Positions 21,075 through 28,076 of a stretch of DNA of 64,000 bases are shown here, in pieces. The DNA is from Chthonomonas sp. UBA6659 (GTDB lineage: Bacteria; Armatimonadota; Fimbriimonadia; Fimbriimonadales; Fimbriimonadaceae), in the NCBI GenBank assembly GCA_002455425.1, contig DKKT01000003.1, positions 27,274 through 91,273 of the forward strand, written 5' to 3'. Under the pieces are notes generated by a model. It searched no databases and was not told the origin of the DNA. It worked only from the letters and a program-made list of their open reading frames with translations. The first letter of the stretch is position 1; each line of letters starts with the position of its first letter. The position numbers and the translations under genes were made by a program.

Positions 21075-21209
21075 CTACGGTGCCAGCCTCGCGCGGCCCT
21101 TCAGCCGGCGGCGCTTCAGCGTGTTCTGACCATCGGTCGATCGCATCCGCACGCGGAATCCGTGGGTGGTTTTTTTGTGGCGGTTATTCGGCTGGTAGGT
21201 TCTCTTCAT
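21075..21209 (-). CDS. rpmH: Ribosomal protein bL34
   Basis: A 44-aa ribosomal protein of the large subunit, beginning [19 protein letters not shown] and ending GRARLAP. AGGAG precedes the ATG at 21209. The rnpA frame overlaps its 3' half in the -1 frame. Codons 11-14 carry a run of seven A residues. Confidence 0.95.
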   Translation of the reverse strand: MKRTYQPNNRHKKTTHGFRVRMRSTDGQNTLKRRRLKGRARLAP

Positions 21210-21224
21210 CGCGCTCCTGGTCCT

Positions 21225-23060
21225 CTAATGAGGAAGGGAGTATACCTCGCGGCTACCACCTGTTCCTGGGGATCGGTACTCCTCGGGAAGGTGATCGACC
21301 AGCCCGGCTTCGAGCTGCGGTAGATCCGGCAGATCGAAGAGAAACGTCGTCGCATTGGGGGCGACGAAGCGGAAGGTCACCCCTCCCCGCTTCCCAAGGG
21401 CGAATCTTGCCCCGGCGGGCAGTGTAGCCGGCCCACCATGTTCACGAGCCGATCGCCAGTCCGCAGCCGAGAGACCGTTCCCGAACTCAGGGATCGGCTT
21501 CCCCGCCGAATCAAATCCGAGCACGACTGGGGTGCTCGAGGCCGGCGCAAACAGTATCGCCTCGGCGGGACCCTTAGGCAGGGCGACGGCCGGATGTCGA
21601 TCGATCTCGGGAGCCGGACCCGGATTGTCGAACGGGCGCATGCACCGCCAAGCCCATTGTTGTTGCCTTGCACTCAATTGCGATAGTGAAACGGATCCGC
21701 CGCGAGCCAGGTGATCTCGGGTGGCAGGGTCGAGAGATCCGTAGAGCGCGAGGGCATATGAGGCAGGGGGGTTGGTGCGCTCAGGAACACCTTGCTGGGT
21801 GATCAGCCGATCGACGGCGCGGGCAAAGTCCCCGTCGTAGGCAAGCGGACCGGTATCGCACGCGAAGCGGCCGAGAGTGGCGTTGTCCCTCCGCTTGTCC
21901 TTGACCAGGGAGTCGATGTGGTGACGTAGCGCTTTCCGATCAACCCGCTCGATCGCTGCACCGAGCGGGTCTCGTGCTCGCACCAAGATCCACTCTCCGC
22001 GCTCCACCCAAGGGAGCCCTTCTTGAGCACAGAAGTTCGCGAACTCCGCCAACGACACCTGATCGAGACGTCCAATCTGCCGCGCCACCTCCGCACCACG
22101 ATCTTCGAGGTCGACGAGTATGGGCCGACCCAGTGCCTTGCTTGCGGAGCGGAAGGCATCCTCGAGGAGGGCACCCACAGGTTCGGGGCCGCGCAGTGCG
22201 GCCAGAAGCTCGGGCGTACTCTTCCCCTCCGCCCACGCTCGCGCCAGGGGGCCGGGCGCTACGCGGTCTGAGGGTACGACCATCTTGGTCGGGGCGACGT
22301 CCCGGGCAAGGACAAGCCTCGACACGCCAAAGTCGCGCCGCGCTCCCTGGGCATCATACAAACCCAGCGTCGCACTCAAAGAACCAGGGCCGGCGAAGAC
22401 CCGAAAGAGGAGCACGTACCCCGAAGGCGGGCTCTCGGTTGGACCGAGAAACTGTCGCACGAGTGTGCTCCGTTCATCCGGGACTTCCGCCTCTTGGAGG
22501 GCCACCTGCAAGGCGGCTAGGATCTCCGTGTAGCGGTCGAATTCGATCGATGCGAGCGGCGGGAGCCGCGACAGACCGGGGATCGGGCGACTCCCGTACG
22601 TGACGGACTCGCCGATCGGGATCGCAGCGAGTTGTGCTGGGGGTATGGAGAACAGGAGGGTCTCCGCGAGGCGGCCCGCGGCATTCGTCGGTTCCCGCGC
22701 GGTAGGGTCTAGGAGGGCTTTGGCGATGGCCTGGGCTTCGTCGAGCGGTTTCATCCGGCGCGTCTTCGCCCGCAAGGACAAGGCGGTTTTCACGGACGTT
22801 TCGCGAAGCTCGCGATGCCAACCCTTGAGGGCACGTTCGGTGGCCAATGACCGTACCAGCCGGAGATCCTTGCCTTCACGCTCAAAAGTTCCTTCGACCA
22901 GTTCGGCAACGAGTTCAGGGGGCGGCACCCCACCATACGCGGCCACGTTCTTTCCCTGAAGCTCCCGGCTTACGGCATGGGGCCGGACCCACTCGGCGAT
23001 CGGGCGCACGGTAGATTCGGAGAACTGGACCGAGGCGGCCACAACAAGGAGGCTCAGCAT
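21225..23060 (-). CDS. Predicted exported protein of unknown function
   Basis: A 611-aa protein with an N-terminal signal-like segment (MLSLLVVAASVQFSES). I do not recognise the family. Around residues 320-380 the pattern ALGRPILVDLEDRG..VSLAEFANFCAQEG..LVRARD is reminiscent of STN/secretin-like short domains, but this is weak. The start at 23060 is chosen because the longer open frame runs back into tmRNA. It lies just upstream of rpmH on the same strand. Confidence 0.6.
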   Translation of the reverse strand: MLSLLVVAASVQFSESTVRPIAEWVRPHAVSRELQGKNVAAYGGVPPPELVAELVEGTFEREGKDLRLVRSLATERALKGWHRELRETSVKTALSLRAKTRRMKPLDEAQAIAKALLDPTAREPTNAAGRLAETLLFSIPPAQLAAIPIGESVTYGSRPIPGLSRLPPLASIEFDRYTEILAALQVALQEAEVPDERSTLVRQFLGPTESPPSGYVLLFRVFAGPGSLSATLGLYDAQGARRDFGVSRLVLARDVAPTKMVVPSDRVAPGPLARAWAEGKSTPELLAALRGPEPVGALLEDAFRSASKALGRPILVDLEDRGAEVARQIGRLDQVSLAEFANFCAQEGLPWVERGEWILVRARDPLGAAIERVDRKALRHHIDSLVKDKRRDNATLGRFACDTGPLAYDGDFARAVDRLITQQGVPERTNPPASYALALYGSLDPATRDHLARGGSVSLSQLSARQQQWAWRCMRPFDNPGPAPEIDRHPAVALPKGPAEAILFAPASSTPVVLGFDSAGKPIPEFGNGLSAADWRSAREHGGPATLPAGARFALGKRGGVTFRFVAPNATTFLFDLPDLPQLEAGLVDHLPEEYRSPGTGGSREVYSLPH

Positions 23061-23085
23061 CGATGAATCCTCATCATGAAGATAT

Positions 23086-23440
23086 TGGTGGAGGCGGCGA
23101 GAATTGAACTCGCTTCCAAAACCGTCGCCCCCGCAGTCACCACGAGCGTCTCCCCAGTTCAATTGTCGGCGGCGGTCTGCCCGGGGTCGGCGATACCGCG
23201 CGCTTAGTTACGGTTTATTTAATTCGGTTCGCTACGAACAGAAGCTTGCCGAACGGTCCGGATTTTGTGACGCCGAGGACATCCCCTACCGGCACGGGGA
23301 TGGTCGACGCGCGGCCTGTTTTTAGGCTGCGTAAGCGTAATTGTTATTCGCAACTACTTTGTTGCCGCTTTTAACGAGGCCAGCGGCGCCTCGGCTCGCA
23401 ACCACGAGTCGAACCGGCTCTGTCGAACCCTTTCGCCCCC
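23086..23440 (-). ncRNA. ssrA: Transfer-messenger RNA (tmRNA)
   Basis: One-piece tmRNA of about 355 nt. The 5' GGGGGCG (23440-23434) pairs with CGCCTCC near the 3' end, followed by A and an encoded CCA (23088-23086). The T-arm GAGTTCAATTCTC lies just before the 3' acceptor strand. The 5' region AAAGGGTTCGACAG is conserved. The tag reading frame at 23352-23323 codes for ANNNYAYAA followed by TAA. Together with SmpB it would rescue stalled ribosomes; smpB is not in the window. Confidence 0.95.
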
Positions 23441-23486
23441 ACGTTGTCGATCTATTATGACGCGGGTGCCGGGCGTGCCGTTCCCG

Positions 23487-23507
23487 ACCCGGGCCTTTCG
23501 CCCGGGT
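23487..23507. terminator. GC-rich hairpin between the M48 gene and tmRNA
   Basis: ACCCGGGC at 23487-23494 pairs with GCCCGGGT at 23500-23507. It lies after the M48 stop codon and before the tmRNA 5' end, with no T run. It probably ends M48 transcription. Confidence 0.5.
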
Positions 23508-23539
23508 TACACCACTCCGCCGCGAGGTTATCCATGAGC

Positions 23540-25396
23540 CTAGGAGACCCGGGAGTAAATCGGAGGAACGTGATTGCCCGCCCGCACCGCAACCGGATGC
23601 TTCTTGGCATAGGCCACCAGCGTATGGTCGTCGGGCAAGTCCGCATTCTGAAGCTCCTCCATCCGCTTCAGTAATCCGGTTTCCGCGTTTGTACTGAAGC
23701 TCGGGGGATCGACGACGATCAGGACGATCGTGCGCTCGATCTCGGTACGCACGGGATGACGCCGGTGAATCGCATAGGCGGCGACCACAAACGGCAGGAC
23801 GCGCAACTTGGTGCTCAACGTTTCGACATAGCTGGGTGCGACGTCAGCCGGGTACCACTCGTGCTGATTCGCGAGGTTGTCGACTTCCTCCCAATAGACG
23901 GAGTCGGCTTCCATGGCCTCGTGCGCCTTGATGGCCGCCTCCCGCGCTTCGAAGGACCGGCCGTGTCTCTCGTGGTGGTCCGAGATCGCGGAGTAGGCGC
24001 CGGCCGCCCACCGTGGATCCCTTGCATAGGCTTCCATCGCTTCGAGAGCGCCTTCGTGCTGAAGCACCAGCTTCGCCCCAGCCAGGCGAAACTTCGTCGT
24101 GTCATTGTCGGGCTGGAGGGCGGCCGCACTTTCGAGAAATCCGAGCACCCCCTCGAAGTCCTCTTCGATCAACGCGATCTCGGCTCGCTCGATCCACCAG
24201 TCGGGATCGTTCTCTCGAGCTTCCTCCATGACCTTGCGCCGGCGCTCCTGCAGGGCGCTGATCTTGCGGACGGCCTCCTCGTCTGTCGCGAGGCCGAACT
24301 TCGATTCCAGAGCCTGGACCGTCGAGTCGAGCCAGTCGCCGAAGTAGGCCTCGGCGGCATTCGGATCCGGGGTCTCCACCAGTTCCCGGGCTAACCGATC
24401 GATCTCGGAGTCCGAAGAGGGTGGCGTGACGCCGAGGGCCACCATCCGCTCGGTCAACACCGGATGGGTGTCTCCGAAGACGGTCTGCGCGGTCAGGGCC
24501 GCCTTCAGGGCCTGTCCAGGTTCTTTGGCCGGCGCGGAGCGGAACTCGTGCACGAGCGAGGACAAGAAGCGCAGGTCACTGTTCTCGTGCCTTGAGAGCA
24601 CCCATTGTCGGTAGAAGGGCCCGTACTTCGATCGTGACACCACGCTGATTCGCGCGAGACCCATCGCGGAGGCTCGGGGAGACGTCACGTCGGCGGCGAC
24701 GCGATCGGCCCGGAACTCGGCCTGTCGGCACGAGACCTCCGTGATCGCCTCGAAACGGGGCACATACCACGCAAGGAAACGCGAGGCGAGAAACGTAATC
24801 GCCGATGAGCTCTGGGCGGTGTGTTGCACGAGCGCCCAGCGCTGCCTCAGCCGATATTCGCGCATCCCCTGAACGGTGTCGCCCTTGGCGTGATGGGCGA
24901 GCTCGTGCGCGATCACCGCGTCCCCTTCCTCGGGGCTGAGCGTGACGAGGAGCGGCAAACCGAGCATCACTCCAAAGCCACGACGATAGGTGAAGGCGGC
25001 CGCGTTCAATTCGTCCGACAGGAAGATGGTATCGACCTTGGGCGATTGGGTGGCTTGCGTCAGCTGCTGTAAACGCGTGTAAAGCTCCGGTGCGTCCTTT
25101 TGGGAGAGTTCGAGGCCTTCGGGTGGATCCGTTTTCGTGAAGAGGACCGCGACCATCCCGTAGGCCGCGACCAGCAGCCCCAACGCAGCAAGAAACAGCC
25201 AAACGTAGATGCGCCCGGTAACAAGCATGAGGACGCCGAGACCAAGGGCGCCGGCGACCGCGCCGATGACCAAGGTCCAATAGGCGAAGATGCCTCCCTT
25301 CGCCCACCGATCGACTTTCTTCGCATATCCCGCGGGATCGCGAGCCGACAACCCTTCCATCTCCCTGACGAGAGCCTCATATTCGACGCGCTCCAT
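23540..25396 (-). CDS. M48-family membrane metalloprotease
   Basis: A 618-aa zinc protease homologue. Two transmembrane segments (about 35-60 and 63-87) precede the catalytic domain with HELAHH at residues 164-169 and the downstream EFRAD glutamate motif. The C-terminal 200 residues are helical and TPR-like (EEDFEGVLGFLESAAALQPDN). Related HtpX-type proteins remove damaged membrane proteins. It is divergent from the speE-like gene with only 42 nt between the starts. Confidence 0.85.
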   Translation of the reverse strand: MERVEYEALVREMEGLSARDPAGYAKKVDRWAKGGIFAYWTLVIGAVAGALGLGVLMLVTGRIYVWLFLAALGLLVAAYGMVAVLFTKTDPPEGLELSQKDAPELYTRLQQLTQATQSPKVDTIFLSDELNAAAFTYRRGFGVMLGLPLLVTLSPEEGDAVIAHELAHHAKGDTVQGMREYRLRQRWALVQHTAQSSSAITFLASRFLAWYVPRFEAITEVSCRQAEFRADRVAADVTSPRASAMGLARISVVSRSKYGPFYRQWVLSRHENSDLRFLSSLVHEFRSAPAKEPGQALKAALTAQTVFGDTHPVLTERMVALGVTPPSSDSEIDRLARELVETPDPNAAEAYFGDWLDSTVQALESKFGLATDEEAVRKISALQERRRKVMEEARENDPDWWIERAEIALIEEDFEGVLGFLESAAALQPDNDTTKFRLAGAKLVLQHEGALEAMEAYARDPRWAAGAYSAISDHHERHGRSFEAREAAIKAHEAMEADSVYWEEVDNLANQHEWYPADVAPSYVETLSTKLRVLPFVVAAYAIHRRHPVRTEIERTIVLIVVDPPSFSTNAETGLLKRMEELQNADLPDDHTLVAYAKKHPVAVRAGNHVPPIYSRVS

Positions 25397-25438
25397 CTTG
25401 AGCGCATTCTATCTCACGATCTGCCACAATTCCCGCCC

Positions 25439-26371
25439 GTGAGCCATAGCGACGCAACCGGCATGTTCATCAACGAGACCCACACTTCGGCCGCGATCTG
25501 GCAGTACCGGGTCGAGAAGATGATCCTCGAAGGCCGAACCCAGTATCAGACCTACCAGATCGCGACGGTTCCGCGATTCGGGAAGTCGCTCTTCCTCGAC
25601 TACAACATCCAGACGTCGATCCTGGACGAGTACGTCTTTCACGAGTGCATGAGCCAACCCGCGATGACCCTCCACCCGAACCCCACCAAAGTGCTCGTTT
25701 GTGGAGGCGGCGAGGGGGCCACGCTGCGCGAGGCCCTCGCCCACGACACGGTCCGCGATGCCGTGATGGTCGATATCGACGAAGAGCTCGTCGACATGGT
25801 CAAAGTCCACATGCCCGAATGGCACCAAGGAGCGTTCGAGGATCCGCGGACGACGCTCCTTCACACCGACGCGCGCGCATGGATCGCGGATAACCAAGGG
25901 GCGGGTTTCGATGTGATCTTGAGCGACCTCCCTAACCCCCATGAGGATGGGCCTGGCCAGATGCTGTTTACCCGGGAGTACTTCGAGCTTTGCGCGGGCG
26001 CGATGAGCGATGAAGGCGTGTTTGCGATGCAAGCCGGTTCGGCGAACGAGAACTACCCGGCGTGCATGGCTTCTTGCATCCGGACGCTCGAGTCGATGAA
26101 CGAGGTCTTCCCCTTCGTCGCCGGCTACTACGGGATCGTGTCCACGTTCTTCCAACCCTGGGGCTTCGTGCTCGCGTCGAAGAAACACGACCCGATGGCG
26201 CTCACGGCCGAGGAGATCGATCGGCGGCACCGCGAGCGCGGCGTGACGACCCGTTACTACACCGGCCGCTTCCATCAGGCCTGCTTCACCTTGCCCGAGT
26301 ACCTGCTCAAGGCGGTGAAGGAGGAGGGCCGCATCCTCACCGACGCCGAGCCGTTCGTCTGGACCGCCTAG
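25439..26371 (+). CDS. speE: Spermidine synthase-like aminopropyltransferase
   Basis: Polyamine-forming enzyme of the SpeE family (about 310 aa). The N-terminal beta domain (YQTYQIATVPRFGKSLFLDY) is followed by the Rossmann domain with the nucleotide loop VLVCGGGEGATLRE, the acidic VDIDEELV and the catalytic loop DLPNPHEDGPGQ. The usual active-site Asp appears as SDLPNP rather than SDSTDP, a difference shared with thermophile-type agmatine/long-polyamine enzymes, so the acceptor amine is uncertain. GTG at 25439 or ATG at 25463 could start it; neither has a clear ribosome-binding site. Confidence 0.88.
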   Translation: MSHSDATGMFINETHTSAAIWQYRVEKMILEGRTQYQTYQIATVPRFGKSLFLDYNIQTSILDEYVFHECMSQPAMTLHPNPTKVLVCGGGEGATLREALAHDTVRDAVMVDIDEELVDMVKVHMPEWHQGAFEDPRTTLLHTDARAWIADNQGAGFDVILSDLPNPHEDGPGQMLFTREYFELCAGAMSDEGVFAMQAGSANENYPACMASCIRTLESMNEVFPFVAGYYGIVSTFFQPWGFVLASKKHDPMALTAEEIDRRHRERGVTTRYYTGRFHQACFTLPEYLLKAVKEEGRILTDAEPFVWTA

Positions 26372-26386
26372 GGAGGCCCGTAAACA

Positions 26387-26422
26387 GAAGAAGGCCCGGA
26401 GCAGTGTGCTCCGGGCCTTCTT
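26387..26422. terminator. Bidirectional terminator between speE and rpmF
   Basis: A near-perfect hairpin: AAGAAGGCCCGGAGC pairs with GCTCCGGGCCTTCTT around a 5-nt loop. It serves both converging genes. Confidence 0.92.
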
Positions 26423-26435
26423 GGTGGGTGGGGAT

Positions 26436-26618
26436 TTACTTGAACCCGGGGAGCTTCCGGCCCTTGTAATAGCCGTCGGCAGAGGCGTGGTGGCGGAGGT
26501 GGAACGGCACGTCGCTGCCCACCTGCTTGTTCGGCGTGATCTCCGGCAGGTCGGTCGTGTAGTGCGTTCGGCGCTTGGCCGATCGGGCGTGGCTGTGTTT
26601 GCGTTTCGGGTTCGGCAT
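26436..26618 (-). CDS. rpmF: Ribosomal protein bL32
   Basis: A 60-aa large-subunit protein starting MPNPKRKHSHARSAKRRTH, the family signature. No CxxC zinc motif is present. It starts one base after rpmG. Confidence 0.95.
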   Translation of the reverse strand: MPNPKRKHSHARSAKRRTHYTTDLPEITPNKQVGSDVPFHLRHHASADGYYKGRKLPGFK

Positions 26619-26619
26619 C

Positions 26620-26790
26620 TTACTTCTTCTCGCGATGCAGGGTCATCTTGCGCAGGTTCGGATTGAACTTCATGAGTTCAAGTCGACCCTGCGTATTGAC
26701 CTTGTTCTTGGTCGTGGTGTAGTAGTTTTTCCCGTCCTCGGTACACACCAGTCGGATCAATTCGCGCTTTTCGCCCTTCTTCCTAGCCAT
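26620..26790 (-). CDS. rpmG: Ribosomal protein bL33
   Basis: A 56-aa protein beginning [20 protein letters not shown], with the conserved NYYTTTKNK and ending LHREKK. It keeps a single cysteine, so it is the zinc-free form. It is transcribed from the promoter at 26811-26840 and followed by rpmF after one base. Confidence 0.95.
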   Translation of the reverse strand: MARKKGEKRELIRLVCTEDGKNYYTTTKNKVNTQGRLELMKFNPNLRKMTLHREKK

Positions 26791-26810
26791 TGTTTTGCTC
26801 GCGAACGGCT

Positions 26811-26840
26811 ATTATGCCCGATTCGGTTCGATCGCTGCAA
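26811..26840 (-). promoter_or_regulatory. Sigma70-type promoter of rpmG-rpmF
   Basis: On the minus strand TTGCAG (26840-26835), an 18-nt spacer and CATAAT (26816-26811) lie 20 nt upstream of the rpmG ATG. Confidence 0.65.
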
Positions 26841-26890
26841 CCGCGCTCACGATGCCGGCGGGCTCTCGGCGGGTGCGCCACCCTCTCCTG

Positions 26891-27109
26891 CTACAAGACT
26901 CGAATCGAGTCCCCGTTGGGCATCCTGACGACGTCACCGGGTCGGATTTTCCGTCCCCGTCGATTCTCGGGCTCGCCGTTGACGGTGACGCCGCCATCGA
27001 GGAGGATGTGCTTGGCGTCCGCCCCGGAGTCGGCAAAGTCGACCGCCTTGAGCAGCTGGCTCAGGGCGATGAACTCGGTCTTCAGCTGGAATGTGACGTG
27101 ACGTTCCAT
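26891..27109 (-). CDS. Small S4-domain RNA-binding protein
   Basis: A 72-aa single S4 domain of the YaaA/RlbA type (FIALSQLLKAVDFADSGADAK..VNGEPENRRGRKIRPGD). Such proteins bind structured RNA, often ribosomal. The ATG shares one base with the stop codon of the upstream metallo-beta-lactamase-fold gene (TGATG), so translation is coupled. A longer open frame upstream is a shadow of that gene. Confidence 0.88.
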   Translation of the reverse strand: MERHVTFQLKTEFIALSQLLKAVDFADSGADAKHILLDGGVTVNGEPENRRGRKIRPGDVVRMPNGDSIRVL

Positions 27110-28014
27110 CAGTCGAGCTCGATGACGTCGAGGTCGTTGGCGTCGACGATGCGCCCCTCGTAGAATCGGGCGACTTCGACCCCGATCTCGCCGACGTTCT
27201 CGCCGAGGTAACCGAGCTTGTGGGTCAGGATCAGGAGCTTCGGCCGGGCCTTGTTCGCGATGTCGGCAAGCTGCCACGACGCGGTGTGAAAGGCAAGCAA
27301 GTACTTCCGGAACTCAGGGGTGCTTTGTGCGTAGTGACCATTCGAGTACACCTCGTGGACGAGCGCATCGGCCCCCCGGGCGTATCGCACGACCTCGCTG
27401 CACGGCTTGGTGTCGCCCGAGACCACAATCGTCTTCCCGTCTTTGGTCTTGAACTGGAAGCCATACGAGTTCGGGAACGAGCCGTGGAGGACCCGAAACG
27501 CGGTCACAGAGACCTTCCCGTCGCGGTAGACGACGCCCGGCTCGATCTCGCGAACGAGGGGCTGGTAGACGCCGGCGGCGCTTCCCTCCAATCCGCTGGT
27601 GCGCACCTTGATGTCGATCTTCCAGGCCCGAATCAGATTCTGGGTCATCGCCTTCGTCCCGACCGGTCCGTAGACCCGCAACGGGCCCATGCGACCCATG
27701 TCCCACGGCGTGAAAATGAGGTCGGGATAGCCGAGCGTGTGATCGGTGTGCAGGTGGGTCAGGAAGAGCCGCTCGATCTTGACGGGCTTGAGCGCGGCGA
27801 TCCCCTTCTCCCGATAGGCGGCGTCCGCCTGTCGGACGCAATTCGCGCCGGCGTCGACAAGGTACGCCGTGCCATCGACGACGATCGCCGTGGCGGGGCC
27901 GCTCCGGGCGTAGTCGGCGACGGGGCTCCCGGTTCCCAGCATCACGATCTGGGTTTTCGCCTCCGCGATTCCGACCCACGAAACCAGCCACCCGAGAACC
28001 ACCCAACGACGCAT
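27109..28014 (-). CDS. Exported metallo-beta-lactamase-fold hydrolase
   Basis: A 301-aa enzyme with a signal peptide (MRRWVVLGWLVSWVGIAEA). The metal motif is HLHTDH, with later VLHGSF, SGDTKP, HEVYSNGHY and LTHK metal-ligand segments typical of the RNase Z/arylsulfatase branch. The export signal argues against tRNA processing and for a periplasmic hydrolase. The substrate is unknown. Confidence 0.85.
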   Translation of the reverse strand: MRRWVVLGWLVSWVGIAEAKTQIVMLGTGSPVADYARSGPATAIVVDGTAYLVDAGANCVRQADAAYREKGIAALKPVKIERLFLTHLHTDHTLGYPDLIFTPWDMGRMGPLRVYGPVGTKAMTQNLIRAWKIDIKVRTSGLEGSAAGVYQPLVREIEPGVVYRDGKVSVTAFRVLHGSFPNSYGFQFKTKDGKTIVVSGDTKPCSEVVRYARGADALVHEVYSNGHYAQSTPEFRKYLLAFHTASWQLADIANKARPKLLILTHKLGYLGENVGEIGVEVARFYEGRIVDANDLDVIELD

Positions 28015-28076
28015 GGGCGATTATGGCCGTGCCGATCGCCCGTTCGGCGCGTCAGGGGATCGGGTAGTTTCACACA

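Noticed and set aside
23455..23530. A tRNA gene next to tmRNA
   Set aside because: There is a GC-rich hairpin but no T-loop or D-loop; it is a terminator-like element.
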